Positions 31,935 through 41,047 are shown, counted from the first letter of the stretch. The stretch is DNA of 64,000 bases from CAG-170 sp022779365 (GCA_022779365.1 JALFSI010000033.1:15597-79596); one strand, 5' to 3'. The notes: a model not told the origin generated them from the sequence alone. Made by a program: numbers and translations.

Positions 31935-34082
31935 ATGGACCATATTTTTGCGATCATCGCGCAGGAACTGGACTGCGATGCCAGATCTGTCGAAAACGTC
32001 GCGTCGCTGCTCGACGCGGGCAATACCATCCCCTTCATCGCGCGCTACCGCAAGGAGGCACACGGCGGTATGGACGATACGCGCCTGCGGCGCTTGCAGA
32101 CGCGGCTGGACTATCTGCGCAGCTTACAGGCGCGGCGCATTGAGCTTCGCGCGCTCATCTCCGCGCAGACGGAGCTGACGGACGAGCTGTCCGCCGCGAT
32201 CGAGCACGCCGAAACACTTTCGGCGCTCGAGGATATTTACCGCCCGTACCGCCCCAAGCGCCGCACGCGCGCCACGATGGCGAAGGAAAAGGGGTTAGAG
32301 CCGCTGGCAGATGAGATTTTTGCGCAGCGACCCGGCGCGCCGCGCCCGGAGGTGCTGGCGGAGCGCTATGTAAGTGCCGAAAAGGGCGTGGAGTGCGTTC
32401 AGGACGCGCTCGCGGGCGCGTCGGATATTCTCGCGGAGCGTTTTTCGGACGATGCCGCCATCCGCGGCGATGTGCGCACACTGCTCTGGCGCTCGGCGCG
32501 CCTTTGCAGCCGTGCGGCGGGGGAGGAGGACTCCGTTTACCGCCTGTACTACGACTTTTCACAGCCCGTGTCGAAGCTGCAGGGACATCAAATTTTGGCG
32601 CTCGACCGCGGCGAGCGCGAGGGCTTTTTGAAGGTCACGCTTGAGCAGGACGAGCCTGCCGCTGTGCAGGCGATCCGCCGCCGCGCCGTCCGTCCCGGCA
32701 GCCCCGCGATGGCGTTTTTGGCGATCGTTGCGCAGGACTGCTTTGACCGTCTGCTCGCGCCGAGTCTGGAGCGCGAAGCGCGCGCGGAGCTGACGCAGCG
32801 TGCCTGCGCCGGGGCGATCGAAAATTTTGCGCTCAATCTGCGCCCTCTCCTGATGCAGCCGCCGGTGCGCGGGAGCGTGACGATGGGGCTCGATCCCGGC
32901 TACGCGCACGGCTGCAAGGTCGCCGTGGTGGACGCGACGGGCAAGGTGCTGGACACCACGGTCGTCTATCCCACCTTCAGCGCCCGCAAAAAGCAGGAAG
33001 CGATCGACACGCTTAAAGCCATGTGCCGCCGCTGCGGCGTGCGGCATATCGCCATCGGCAACGGCACAGCCTCGCGCGAGACGGAGCAGATGACCGTCGA
33101 GCTGCTGCATGAGCTTCCCGGCGTGTCGTATATGATCGTGAACGAGGCGGGCGCGTCGGTCTACTCCGCATCGGAGCTGGCGGCGGAGGAATTTCCGCAG
33201 TATGACGTGAACCTGCGCTCGGCGGTGTCCATCGCGCGGCGGCTGCAGGACCCGCTGGCGGAGCTGGTCAAAATTGACCCAAAAGCCATCGGCGTGGGGC
33301 AGTATCAGCACGATATGCCAGAAAAGCAGCTCTCCGCCGCGCTGGAGGGCGTGGTGGAGGACTGCGTGAACGCCGTGGGCGTCGATCTCAACACCGCCTC
33401 GATGCCGCTTTTGCGGCAGGTCGCGGGGCTGAGCACGGCGACGGCGAAAAATATCGTCGCCTACCGCGAGGAAAACGGCGCGTTCTCGACCCGCCGGCAG
33501 CTCTTGAAAGTCCACAAGCTCGGACCGAAGGCGTTCGAGCAGTGCGCGGGCTTTCTGCGCGTGCCGGAGAGCAAAAACGTCCTCGACCGCACCGGCGTAC
33601 ACCCTGAATCCTACGACGCGGCGCAGAAGCTGCTGGCGCTTTGCGATTTTTCTCTTGTGGACGTGGGCACGCCTGCCATCGCGCAGCTCCCGCAGCGCGC
33701 CGCCGCGCTCGGCTATGACAAGCTCGCCGCGCAGTGCGGCTGCGGCGATATGACGCTGCGCGATATTGCGAAGGAGCTCGTCAAGCCCGGACGCGACCCG
33801 CGCGACGAGCTGCCCGCGCCTATCCTGCGCACCGACGTGCTGGAGCTTAAGGATCTCAAGCCCGGCATGGTGCTTTCCGGCACGGTCCGCAACGTCATCG
33901 ACTTCGGCGTGTTCGTGGACATCGGCGTCCATCAGGATGGGCTGGTGCACATTTCGCAGGTCTGCAACAGGTTCATCAAGCATCCCTCCGAGGTCGTACA
34001 CGTCGGCGACGTGGTGCAGGTCAAGGTGCTGGAGGTCGATGAAAAGCGGGGGCGCATCAGCCTCACTATGAAGGGGGTCTGA
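31935..34082 (+). CDS. tex: Tex-type RNA-binding transcription accessory protein
   Basis: A 715-residue protein with the full Tex order: an N-terminal helical domain opening with IIAQELDCDARSVENVASLLD and TIPFIARYRKEAHGG; a YqgF-like nuclease fold (SVTMGLDPGYAHGCKVAVVD near 315); helix-hairpin-helix motifs (VGVDLNTASMPLLRQVAGL near 475); and a C-terminal S1 domain (KPGMVLSGTVRNVIDFGVFV, VGDVVQVKVLEVDEKRGRIS). Tex binds nucleic acid and affects transcription elongation; deletion in other species affects virulence or toxin expression. The DUF3786-like gene follows two bases later and shares the terminator. Confidence 0.95.
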   Translation: MDHIFAIIAQELDCDARSVENVASLLDAGNTIPFIARYRKEAHGGMDDTRLRRLQTRLDYLRSLQARRIELRALISAQTELTDELSAAIEHAETLSALEDIYRPYRPKRRTRATMAKEKGLEPLADEIFAQRPGAPRPEVLAERYVSAEKGVECVQDALAGASDILAERFSDDAAIRGDVRTLLWRSARLCSRAAGEEDSVYRLYYDFSQPVSKLQGHQILALDRGEREGFLKVTLEQDEPAAVQAIRRRAVRPGSPAMAFLAIVAQDCFDRLLAPSLEREARAELTQRACAGAIENFALNLRPLLMQPPVRGSVTMGLDPGYAHGCKVAVVDATGKVLDTTVVYPTFSARKKQEAIDTLKAMCRRCGVRHIAIGNGTASRETEQMTVELLHELPGVSYMIVNEAGASVYSASELAAEEFPQYDVNLRSAVSIARRLQDPLAELVKIDPKAIGVGQYQHDMPEKQLSAALEGVVEDCVNAVGVDLNTASMPLLRQVAGLSTATAKNIVAYREENGAFSTRRQLLKVHKLGPKAFEQCAGFLRVPESKNVLDRTGVHPESYDAAQKLLALCDFSLVDVGTPAIAQLPQRAAALGYDKLAAQCGCGDMTLRDIAKELVKPGRDPRDELPAPILRTDVLELKDLKPGMVLSGTVRNVIDFGVFVDIGVHQDGLVHISQVCNRFIKHPSEVVHVGDVVQVKVLEVDEKRGRISLTMKGV

Positions 34083-34084
34083 CC

Positions 34085-34690
34085 GTGCGCGATAATTATG
34101 CGATCACCACCGCCCGCGCGGCGCAGCTCTTTTTGGGCTACGACTCCGCTGCGATGGCGGAAAAATTCGCGCTGCCGCTGGATGAGGAGTATCTTTATAT
34201 TACGTTTGTCGCCGCGCCATACCGCGTCAGCCGCAGAACGGGGCTGGTCGAGCGGCTGGGCGGCGCGCAGCCCGCGCCTGCGGGCTTCAACGAGAGCCTG
34301 ACGATCTACGATGTGCTGTGCGACTCCAAGCCGGGCTGCCGCCTGTCCGGGCGGTACTGCCGCGTCAACAGCCTGCCGGGTGTTGCGCAGACGGCGGGGC
34401 TCGGCAACGACCTGTTTGACAGCTATGCAGGGCGCTTTGACCGCGACCCGGCTGCGCTGGCGCGCGCGTGCGAAGCGCTCGGCGGCACACCGCTTTCCGG
34501 CGCGGACGTCGGCTATACGCTGCCGCTGTTCCCGTTTCTGCCGGTGCAGCTCCGCTTCTGGCACGGCGACGAGGAGTTCCCGCCGAGCCTCCAGCTCCTG
34601 TGGGACGAGCACACCCTCCAGTTCATGCGCTACGAAACGACCTATTACGCCGCCAACCACCTCTTCACCCGCCTGAGCGAGGAAGCATAA
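34085..34690 (+). CDS. DUF3786-like protein
   Basis: A 201-residue soluble protein starting at GTG two bases after the tex stop, with AAGGGGGT as ribosome site. It reads DNYAITTARAAQLFLGYD, then LYITFVAAPYRVSRRTGLVE, SLTIYDVLCDSKPGCRLSG and PFLPVQLRFWHGDEEFPPSL; this pattern resembles DUF3786, whose function is unknown. Coupling to tex suggests co-expression rather than a known joint role. Without a search the family assignment is tentative; that it is a real gene is well supported by codon use and coupling. Confidence 0.72.
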   Translation: MRDNYAITTARAAQLFLGYDSAAMAEKFALPLDEEYLYITFVAAPYRVSRRTGLVERLGGAQPAPAGFNESLTIYDVLCDSKPGCRLSGRYCRVNSLPGVAQTAGLGNDLFDSYAGRFDRDPAALARACEALGGTPLSGADVGYTLPLFPFLPVQLRFWHGDEEFPPSLQLLWDEHTLQFMRYETTYYAANHLFTRLSEEA

Positions 34691-34695
34691 AAAGC

Positions 34696-34725
34696 GGGCT
34701 GTTCCATTCGGAACAGCCCCTTTTT
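34696..34725. terminator. bidirectional terminator
   Basis: A perfect 10-bp stem GGGCTGTTCC / GGAACAGCCC with loop ATTC; CTTTTT follows on plus, and GCTTTTTAT on minus. It separates the converging tex and arcC transcripts. Confidence 0.92.
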
Positions 34726-34727
34726 CG

Positions 34728-35663
34728 TTACTGATGCACGCGCGTGCCGGTTTTGCCGGCGATGCCGTCTTTAGCTTTTTCCAACAGGGTGATGAGCGCG
34801 GTGCGGCCGGGCTTGGACTCGGCGAACGAGACCGCAGCCTGCACCTTCGGCAGCATCGAGCCGGGGGCGAACTGCCCTTCATCGGCGTATTGCTTTGCCT
34901 CGGCGGGAGTGAGGTCGGAGAGCCATTGCTCGTTTTCCTTGCGGAAATTGATGGCGACCTTCTCAACAGCCGTGAGGATGATGAGCATATCGGCATCCAG
35001 CAGCTCGGCGAGCTTGGCGGACGCGAAATCCTTGTCGATGACGGCGGGCGTGCCGTAGAGCTTGCCGTCCTTCCGAATGACGGGGATGCCGCCGCCGCCG
35101 ACGGTGATGACGACCGTTCCGGCGGCAACTAACGCCTGCACGGTGTTCTTCTCAATGACGTCGATGGGCTTGGGGGAGGGGACGACCTGACGGTAGCCGC
35201 GGCCGGCGTCCTCGACCATGGTATAGCCCTTTTCCTTAGCGATGCGCTCGGCAGTTTCCTGATCGTAGAATGCGCCGACGGGCTTGGTGGGCTTCTGGAA
35301 GGCGGGGTCGTCTTCGGAGACGAGCACCTGCGTCACGACGGTGGCGACATCCTTCCTTACGCCCCGCGCGGCAAGCTCGTTGCCGATGGCGTTCTGAAGA
35401 TGGTAGCCAATGTAGCCCTGCGACATCGCGCCGCACTCCGGGAAGGGCATATCCGACTTGATTGCGCCGGCTTCGGCGGCGGTGGACATACCCAGATTGA
35501 TCATGCCGACCTGCGGGCCGTTGCCGTGGGCGATGACGACCTCGTTGCCCTCTTCAATGAGGTCCACGATGGGCTTTGCGGTTTCCCGCACGAGCGCGAG
35601 CTGCTCGGCGGGGGTGTTCCCCAGCGCGTTGCCGCCCAGCGCGATGACGATTCTCTTTGCCAT
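34728..35663 (-). CDS. arcC: carbamate kinase
   Basis: A 311-residue cytoplasmic kinase of the amino-acid-kinase fold; it runs carbamoyl phosphate + ADP to ATP, CO2 and ammonia. Seen are IVIALGGNALGNTP at the start, VIAHGNGPQVGM near 44, VVITVGGGGIPVIRKDGKLY near 190 and DKDFASAKLAELLDADMLIILTAVEKVAINF near 215. GAGGT precedes the ATG. It lies downstream of ygeW and ygeY on the same strand and would harvest the carbamoyl phosphate that YgeW is proposed to release. A 369-base structured element (family B) separates it from ygeW; arcC may therefore be on the same or a separate transcript. Confidence 0.96.
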   Translation of the reverse strand: MAKRIVIALGGNALGNTPAEQLALVRETAKPIVDLIEEGNEVVIAHGNGPQVGMINLGMSTAAEAGAIKSDMPFPECGAMSQGYIGYHLQNAIGNELAARGVRKDVATVVTQVLVSEDDPAFQKPTKPVGAFYDQETAERIAKEKGYTMVEDAGRGYRQVVPSPKPIDVIEKNTVQALVAAGTVVITVGGGGIPVIRKDGKLYGTPAVIDKDFASAKLAELLDADMLIILTAVEKVAINFRKENEQWLSDLTPAEAKQYADEGQFAPGSMLPKVQAAVSFAESKPGRTALITLLEKAKDGIAGKTGTRVHQ

Positions 35664-35698
35664 GATAATTACCTCAAATCCAGAATTTCAGAATTTAT

Positions 35699-36017
35699 GG
35701 CGGGAGCAGCGCTCCGCCGTCGAACGAAACCCGCTTCGCTGGGCTTTCGTTCGAAAAAGTTTGCACCCTGCTGCGCGCATAATTTTTTGCGCAAGCGCAA
35801 AAAATTTCACTTCGACGCTTCGCTCTGCATAAGTTCGACTTAGCCAAGAGCGCTGCGCGGAGCTTGCGCTCTTGGAGTCTCACTTAACTTGCAGGGCGTA
35901 GTGTGTTTTGTCCGACGTACACGCCGCCGGACAAAACGATCCACATCATTTTCGCCGCTGCGGCGGCGAAACTCTGCGAGGCTACAGCCTGTGGCGGGAG
36001 CAACGCTCCCGCCACAG
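35699..36017. repeat. structured intergenic element, family B, copy 1
   Basis: A hairpin-dense element that fills the gap between ygeW and arcC. In order: a degenerate hairpin GGCGGGAGC/GCTCCGCC; a stem TCGAACGAAA/TTTCGTTCGA around a CGCTTCGCTGG loop; TTGCA..CTGCTGCGCGCATAA; a 12-bp stem AATTTTTTGCGC/GCGCAAAAAATT; an extra block of about 80 bases (35808-35889) with a 10-bp stem CCAAGAGCGC/GCGCTCTTGG; ACTTGCAG; a 9-bp stem TTTTGTCCG/CGGACAAAA around the loop ACGTACACGCCGC; a 9-bp stem TTTCGCCGC/GCGGCGAAA around TGCG; ACTCTGCGAGGCT; and a perfect 13-bp hairpin CTGTGGCGGGAGC/GCTCCCGCCACAG with loop AAC. The last hairpin repeats the first in direct orientation. No coding frame is credible. Family B copy 2 is at 63381-63667. 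Confidence 0.85.
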
Positions 36018-36032
36018 TTAGTATGCCATGTA

Positions 36033-37226
36033 TTAGAACATTTTACGCTTCGAGTCGGCGGCGTCCAGATCCATCAGCGCGCTGACGGGGTCCTTGACCT
36101 GAGACAGGAAGATCATTGCGGCGATGATGTACGGCTTGTAGGAAGCCTGCTTGTACAGCGGCACGAGGTAGCGGTCGAACACGGAGTTATCGACCTCGCC
36201 CTCGGGACAGGACAGACCCGAAATGTCGGCGGGCAGGCAGTGCAGGTACAGCGCCTTGCCATCCTTCGTGAGCTTCATCATCTCTTCGGAGCAGGTCCAG
36301 TCCTTATGCTGCGCGTTCTGCGCCAGCAGCTCCTTTTCCAGCTCGTCGATGCCCTTCTGGTCGCCCTTCACATACAGCTCGGAGCGCTTTTCCATCGCCT
36401 TAAACGGCGCCCAGGACTTCGGATAGACGATGTCGGCGTCCTTGAACGCCTCCTCCATGGAGTTGGTCTTGTGGAACTTCGAGCCGTACTTTTCGCAGTT
36501 CTTGCGGGCGACCTCCTCGACCTCGGGGAATACGTCGTATCCTTCGGGATGTGCCAGCGTGACGTCCATGCCGAAGCGGGTGAACAGACCGATGACGCCC
36601 TGCGGGACGGACAGGGGCTTGCCGTAGCTGGGGGAGTATGCCCAGGTCATGGCGACCTTCTTGCCCTTGAGGTTCTCAACGCCGCCGAAGTAGTGGATGA
36701 CGTGCAGCATATCCGCCATGCACTGCGTCGGATGATCGACGTCGCATTGCAGGTTCACGAGCGTCGGGCGCTGCTCGAGGATACCGTCGCGGTAGCCCTC
36801 CTCCAGCGCGTCCATAAAGGTCTTCTGATACTCATGACCCTGATGGATGTACATATCGTCGCGGATACCGATGACATCCGCCATGAAGGAGACCATGTTT
36901 GCGGTCTCACGGACGGTCTCGCCGTGGGCGATCTGGGACTTCTTCTCGTCGAGCACCTGCTCCTCCAGACCGAGAAGGTTGCAGGCGGAGGCGAAGGAGA
37001 AGCGGGTACGGGTGGAATTGTCGCGGAAGAGGGAGATGCCGAGCCCCGAGTTAAAGACGCGGGTGTTTTTATTGCGCTCACGCAGGTCGCGCAGAGCGTC
37101 GGCGACGGTAAACACGGCGTCGATCTCGTCGTCGGTCTTGTCCCAGGTCCAGTAGAAGTCGGTCTTGTACATATTGTTGATGCGCAGGGTCTCAAGGTGG
37201 CGTGCCAGTTCAACAGTCTTGCTCAT
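36033..37226 (-). CDS. ygeW: knotted carbamoyltransferase YgeW
   Basis: A 397-residue member of the aspartate/ornithine carbamoyltransferase superfamily, of the YgeW branch. The carbamoyl-phosphate motif is DNSTRTRFSFASA (near residue 70), HPTQC.ADMLHVI lies near 185, and HCLPADISGLSCPEGEVDN near 335 replaces the usual HCLPA-type loop. YgeW proteins are trefoil-knotted transcarbamylases; in recent work they belong to anaerobic purine/diaminopropionate pathways. The true amino substrate here is unknown; with arcC downstream, the reverse (phosphorolytic) direction giving carbamoyl phosphate is likely. AAGGAG lies nine bases upstream of the ATG. ygeY is 79 bases upstream in the same direction. 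Confidence 0.93.
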   Translation of the reverse strand: MSKTVELARHLETLRINNMYKTDFYWTWDKTDDEIDAVFTVADALRDLRERNKNTRVFNSGLGISLFRDNSTRTRFSFASACNLLGLEEQVLDEKKSQIAHGETVRETANMVSFMADVIGIRDDMYIHQGHEYQKTFMDALEEGYRDGILEQRPTLVNLQCDVDHPTQCMADMLHVIHYFGGVENLKGKKVAMTWAYSPSYGKPLSVPQGVIGLFTRFGMDVTLAHPEGYDVFPEVEEVARKNCEKYGSKFHKTNSMEEAFKDADIVYPKSWAPFKAMEKRSELYVKGDQKGIDELEKELLAQNAQHKDWTCSEEMMKLTKDGKALYLHCLPADISGLSCPEGEVDNSVFDRYLVPLYKQASYKPYIIAAMIFLSQVKDPVSALMDLDAADSKRKMF

Positions 37227-37267
37227 TGTTTTTCTCCTTGTATTTTATATGTAAAAGGGTTTGGGGT

Positions 37268-37290
37268 GGGGCGGACGGCGTGTCCGCCCC
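37268..37290. other. intercistronic hairpin between ygeY and ygeW
   Basis: A perfect 9-bp stem GGGGCGGAC / GTCCGCCCC with a five-base loop and no U-tract on the minus strand; probably an mRNA-processing or stabilising hairpin. Confidence 0.55.
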
Positions 37291-37305
37291 GATCAGAGTA
37301 CAAAA

Positions 37306-38703
37306 TTACTTAATGTCGTTGCCGGTCAGCTCCTGACGGAAGCTGGTGGCAGAGCCGTCCTTGTTCTCGGGCTTGTACAGACCGGGAACCGCCGCGTACA
37401 GAGCTGCGCAGGTGACGAGGTCCTGCTTCCAGGTGATCTCGTTGGGCGCGTGCGCCTGAGATTCTGCACCCGGACCGAAGCCGACGCAGGGGATGCCGTA
37501 CCGACCCTGAATGGAAACGCCGTTGGTAGAGAACGTCCACTTATCGGTCAGCGGACGACCCTCGCGGGTGGAGGCTGCCTTGGCGTCGGGCGCGAGGCGC
37601 TTGTCGCCCCACAGGTTGTGATGCGCGTCGATCAGAGCCTGCACATGCGGCGCGGATTCCTTGTTGATCCAGGTGGGGAAGAAGCACTCGGTCTCGTACA
37701 CATGGCCGGTCCACGCGGGACGGTCGTACATATACATGGAGACCTTGACGTCCTTGGCGTACTTTCTGCAGGCGGGCAGATCCTCGATCTCCTTCAGGCA
37801 GGACTGATAGGTCTCGCCGGCGGTCATGCGGCGGTCGATGGAGATGGAGCAGGAGTCCGCCACGGCGCAACGGGAGGGAGAGGTGTAGAAGATCTGGCTG
37901 GTGGTGCAGCTGCCCTTGCCGAGGAAGCGGGCATCCTCGTAATGATCGGGGTTGTATTTCGGGTCGAGCATCTTCACAAGACCCTTGATCTCGACGGAAT
38001 CGTCGGCGGGGTTCTCATACAGGTCGCGCACGTTGAGGATGACCTCCGCCATCTTGTGGATCGCGTTGTCGCCGCGCTCCGGCGCAGAGCCGTGGCAGGA
38101 CACGCCGTGCATATCAACGCGGATCTCCATTCTGCCGCGGTGACCGCGATAGATGCCGCCGTCGGTCGGCTCGGTGGAGATGACAAACTCGATCTTGGAG
38201 CGGGCGTCCTCAGGACCGCCGAAGTATTCGTTGACGATGGACTGCCAGCACATACCGTCGCAGTCTTCTTCCTGCACAGAGCCGACGACCATGATCTTGT
38301 AGCCGGCGGGGATGAGGTCCAGATCCTTCATGATCTTGCCGCCGTAAGCCGCCGCCGCCATGCCGCCTTCCTGGTCAGAGCCGCCGCGGCCGTAGATGAT
38401 GTCGTCGGTCTCGTAGCCCTCGTAGGGGTCGGCTTCCCAGTTCTCACGGTTGCCGATGCCGACGGTGTCGATATGGGAGTCAATGGCGATGATCTTGTCG
38501 CCGCTGCCGAGCCAGCCGATGACGTTGCCGAGCTTGTCGAACTCGACCTTGTCATAACCCAGAGCCTTGAGTTCTTCGGCGATGCGCTTGACCACGCCTT
38601 CTTCTTCACAGGATTCAGAGGGGATCGCGATCATATCCCGCAGGAACTTGCTCATGGCGGGCTTGTAGCCTTCCGCCGCCTTTTTGATGGCTTCAAAATT
38701 CAT
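37306..38703 (-). CDS. ygeY: YgeY family M20 metallohydrolase (selenium-metabolism-linked)
   Basis: A 465-residue M20-type zinc hydrolase of the YgeY family. Metal-binding motifs in order: IAIDSHIDTVGIGNRENW (near 73), GRGGSDQEGGMAA (near 103), SVQEEDCDGMCW (near 138) and STEPTDGGIYRGHRGRMEI (near 175). The family is listed among proteins that track with selenium-dependent molybdenum hydroxylases, and with YgeW and YgeX in purine or diaminopropionate catabolism. It should split an amide or carbamoyl-type bond; the exact substrate is not known. GGGAGG lies ten bases upstream of the ATG. It is first in the minus-strand unit and divergent from the regulator gene at 38915. Confidence 0.93.
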   Translation of the reverse strand: MNFEAIKKAAEGYKPAMSKFLRDMIAIPSESCEEEGVVKRIAEELKALGYDKVEFDKLGNVIGWLGSGDKIIAIDSHIDTVGIGNRENWEADPYEGYETDDIIYGRGGSDQEGGMAAAAYGGKIMKDLDLIPAGYKIMVVGSVQEEDCDGMCWQSIVNEYFGGPEDARSKIEFVISTEPTDGGIYRGHRGRMEIRVDMHGVSCHGSAPERGDNAIHKMAEVILNVRDLYENPADDSVEIKGLVKMLDPKYNPDHYEDARFLGKGSCTTSQIFYTSPSRCAVADSCSISIDRRMTAGETYQSCLKEIEDLPACRKYAKDVKVSMYMYDRPAWTGHVYETECFFPTWINKESAPHVQALIDAHHNLWGDKRLAPDAKAASTREGRPLTDKWTFSTNGVSIQGRYGIPCVGFGPGAESQAHAPNEITWKQDLVTCAALYAAVPGLYKPENKDGSATSFRQELTGNDIK

Positions 38704-38771
38704 TCAGATAGACCTCCCGTTTTCCCGGTTTTTTTAATAAGTACGCGCGCGAGGCGCACGTTGGTATCTCC

Positions 38772-38799
38772 ATCATAGCACAATCCGGCAGTTTGTCAA
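38772..38799 (-). promoter_or_regulatory. promoter for ygeY-ygeW
   Basis: On the minus strand TTGACA, 16 bases, TATGAT, 69 bases before the ygeY start. Confidence 0.75.
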
Positions 38800-38802
38800 A
38801 CT

Positions 38803-38826
38803 AAATTTTTGTAAACCTAAAAATTT
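38803..38826. promoter_or_regulatory. inverted repeat between divergent promoters
   Basis: AAATTTTT and AAAAATTT are perfect 8-base arms eight bases apart, placed between the two divergent promoters and just upstream of both -35 boxes. It is a reasonable operator for the regulator encoded at 38915, but AT-rich arms of this kind also arise by chance. Confidence 0.4.
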
Positions 38827-38839
38827 TTTGAAAATCCCA

Positions 38840-38867
38840 TTGATTTTAGAAAAAACTGTGGTATGAT
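38840..38867 (+). promoter_or_regulatory. promoter for regulator and PLP-enzyme genes
   Basis: TTGATT, 16 bases, TATGAT, 47 bases before the regulator start, which has a GGAGG site. Confidence 0.7.
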
Positions 38868-38914
38868 GGGTACAGCGAAAACCGCAGATTCGGGATGAAA
38901 AACGGAGGTGTTCC

Positions 38915-39565
38915 ATGCTCGATCATGAAGCGCTTGAGGTACTCAAGCAGATCGCACACGGCGTGGCGACCCAGTTCGGGAGCAACTGCGAGGTCGTCAT
39001 TCACGAAATTTCGGAAAAAAGCGCCTACAGCTCGATCGTAGCGATCGAAAACGGTCATGTGAGCGGGCGAAAGGTCGGCGACGGTCCGTCGCACATCGTG
39101 CTGGAGCAGCTCGGTCACGCCGATGACTCGGCGCAGGATCACCTGTGCTATCTCACGCGCACGAAGGACGGCAAAATTCTCAAGTCCTCATCGGTCTATA
39201 TCCGCGACGCCGCGGGGAAGATCGTTGCGATCTTCTGCATCAACTTTGACGTTTCGGCGCTGCAAATGTTTGAGGCGACGCTGCATGATCTCATCACGCC
39301 CGACCTCAAGGAGCGCAAAGAGCCCGAACGCATCACGCTCAACGTCAGCGATCTTCTCGACGATCTCATCCGTCAGGCGGACGAGCTGGTCGGCAAGCCC
39401 GTTGCGCTGATGAATAAGGACGATAAGGTCAAGGCGATCCGATACCTCAATAAGTCGGGCGCGATGATGATCACAAAATCCGGCGATAAGATCGCTAAGC
39501 ATTTCGGCATATCCAAGTATACATTGTACTCATATCTAGATAACGGAAAAACAGGAGGAGAATGA
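38915..39565 (+). CDS. YheO-type transcriptional regulator (PAS + HTH)
   Basis: A 216-residue regulator with an N-terminal YheO-like PAS domain (residues 5-115: CEVVIHEIS, then YSSIVAIENGHVSGRKVGD and LKSSSVYIRDAAGKIVAIFCINFD) and a C-terminal HTH (residues about 150-212: DDKVKAIRYLNKSGAMMITK, AKHFGISKYTLYSYLD). Such proteins commonly control neighbouring amino acid or purine catabolic genes and may sense a small metabolite through the PAS domain. It is divergent from ygeY and three bases upstream of the PLP enzyme gene, so it probably controls both arms. Confidence 0.9.
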   Translation: MLDHEALEVLKQIAHGVATQFGSNCEVVIHEISEKSAYSSIVAIENGHVSGRKVGDGPSHIVLEQLGHADDSAQDHLCYLTRTKDGKILKSSSVYIRDAAGKIVAIFCINFDVSALQMFEATLHDLITPDLKERKEPERITLNVSDLLDDLIRQADELVGKPVALMNKDDKVKAIRYLNKSGAMMITKSGDKIAKHFGISKYTLYSYLDNGKTGGE

Positions 39566-39568
39566 CCA

Positions 39569-41047
39569 ATGGGCAAAATCGATCTGACCATTTGCAAGGA
39601 AGGGCTTGCACACAACATCCAAAAGGCAAAAGAGAACAACATCATCATCCCCACCATCGCGCAGATGCAGAACCCCGATCTCATCCCCGAAAAGATCAAG
39701 GAAAAGCTGACGCATACCGGTCTGTGGGATGTTGATCCCGTCAACCTCTTCCGCATCAGTTGGCACAACGAAGCCAAGGAGTCCGGCGGCCTGTATCAGA
39801 AGACCCCGAACTATGTGGAAATTCCGTCCGCCGTTTCCGGCGTCAAGTGCCGCATCCTTGCCATGTCCGGCAAGTGGTTCCCCACCGGCTGCCATAAGGT
39901 CGGCGCGTCCTTCGGCTGTCTGGCGCCCCGCCTTGTCACCGGTCAGTTCGACGCTACTTATCACCACGCTGTTTGGCCCTCCACCGGCAACTACTGCCGC
40001 GGCGGCGCGTTCAACTCCAAGCTGCTGGCTTGCGACTCCGTCGCCATCCTGCCGCAGGATATGTCCAAGGAACGCTTTGACTGGCTGAAGCAGATCGCGG
40101 GTCAGATCATTGCCACCCCCGGCTGCGAATCCAACGTCAAGGAGATCTTCGACAAGACGTGGGAGCTCAAGAAAGACCCCAGCATGATGATCTTCAACCA
40201 GTTCGCCGAGATGGGCAATCCCCTGTGGCACTACAATGTCACCGGCTATGCGCTGGCTGATTTGTTTGAGGCGGTGAAGAAGCCCGGTCAGAGGCTTGCC
40301 GGCGCGTGCTTCACCTCCGGCTCTGCCGGCACGATGAGCGCGGGCGACCTCCTCAAGGAACGCTATCCCGGCATGAAGCTGGCTGTTGGCGAAGCCCTCC
40401 AGTGCCCGACCATTCTGGATAACGGCTTCGGCGGTCACCGCATCGAGGGCATCGGCGACAAGCACATCCCCTGGGTGCACAATGTGAAGAACACCGACAT
40501 GGTCATCGACATTGACGACGAAGACTCTCAGCGCCTGCTCCGTCTGTTCAACTGCAAGGAAGGTCAGGATTACCTGAAGTCCCTTGGCATGACCGACGAG
40601 CAGATCGAAAAGTTCACCTGGATGGGCATTTCCGGCATCGCCAACGTTCTGTGCTGCATCAAGATGGCGAAGTTCTATGAGCTGACCGAGGACGACGTGG
40701 TCGTCACCGTGCTCACTGACTCCGCTGTGATGTACAAGTCCCGCGTGGAAGAGCTCAACGAAATGTACGGCGCATACTCCGCACAGGCTGCCGAGCTGGA
40801 TCACAACCTGCATATGGTCGGTCTCAAGACCGACAACATGCTGGAGCTGACCTACCCGGAGCGCAAGCGTGTGCACAACCTCAAGTATTACACCTGGGTC
40901 GAGCAGCAGGGCATGGCGGTCGAAGACCTCAACGCGCAGTGGTACGACACCAAGAACACCTGGGACGCCGTCCACGCACAGGCGAAGGAGCTCGACGAGC
41001 TGATTGGCGCCTTCAACGACGAGGTGGGTCTGCTCAAGACTCTGTAA
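39569..41047 (+). CDS. fold-type-II PLP enzyme, TrpB-like motif, function unassigned
   Basis: A 492-residue PLP-dependent protein of the tryptophan-synthase-beta/cysteine-synthase superfamily. The likely Schiff-base Lys110 lies in WFPTGCHKVGASFG, which recalls the GSHK motif of TrpB, and SGSAGTMSAGDLLKERYPG near 250 resembles a phosphate or substrate loop. It is longer than ordinary cysteine synthases (about 310) and does not look like YgeX (2,3-diaminopropionate ammonia-lyase). Position suggests it does the lyase step in the YgeW/YgeY module: AGGAGG precedes the ATG and the regulator ends three bases upstream. I could not assign a substrate; ammonia-lyase, beta-replacement and transaminating roles all remain possible. 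Confidence 0.85.
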   Translation: MGKIDLTICKEGLAHNIQKAKENNIIIPTIAQMQNPDLIPEKIKEKLTHTGLWDVDPVNLFRISWHNEAKESGGLYQKTPNYVEIPSAVSGVKCRILAMSGKWFPTGCHKVGASFGCLAPRLVTGQFDATYHHAVWPSTGNYCRGGAFNSKLLACDSVAILPQDMSKERFDWLKQIAGQIIATPGCESNVKEIFDKTWELKKDPSMMIFNQFAEMGNPLWHYNVTGYALADLFEAVKKPGQRLAGACFTSGSAGTMSAGDLLKERYPGMKLAVGEALQCPTILDNGFGGHRIEGIGDKHIPWVHNVKNTDMVIDIDDEDSQRLLRLFNCKEGQDYLKSLGMTDEQIEKFTWMGISGIANVLCCIKMAKFYELTEDDVVVTVLTDSAVMYKSRVEELNEMYGAYSAQAAELDHNLHMVGLKTDNMLELTYPERKRVHNLKYYTWVEQQGMAVEDLNAQWYDTKNTWDAVHAQAKELDELIGAFNDEVGLLKTL

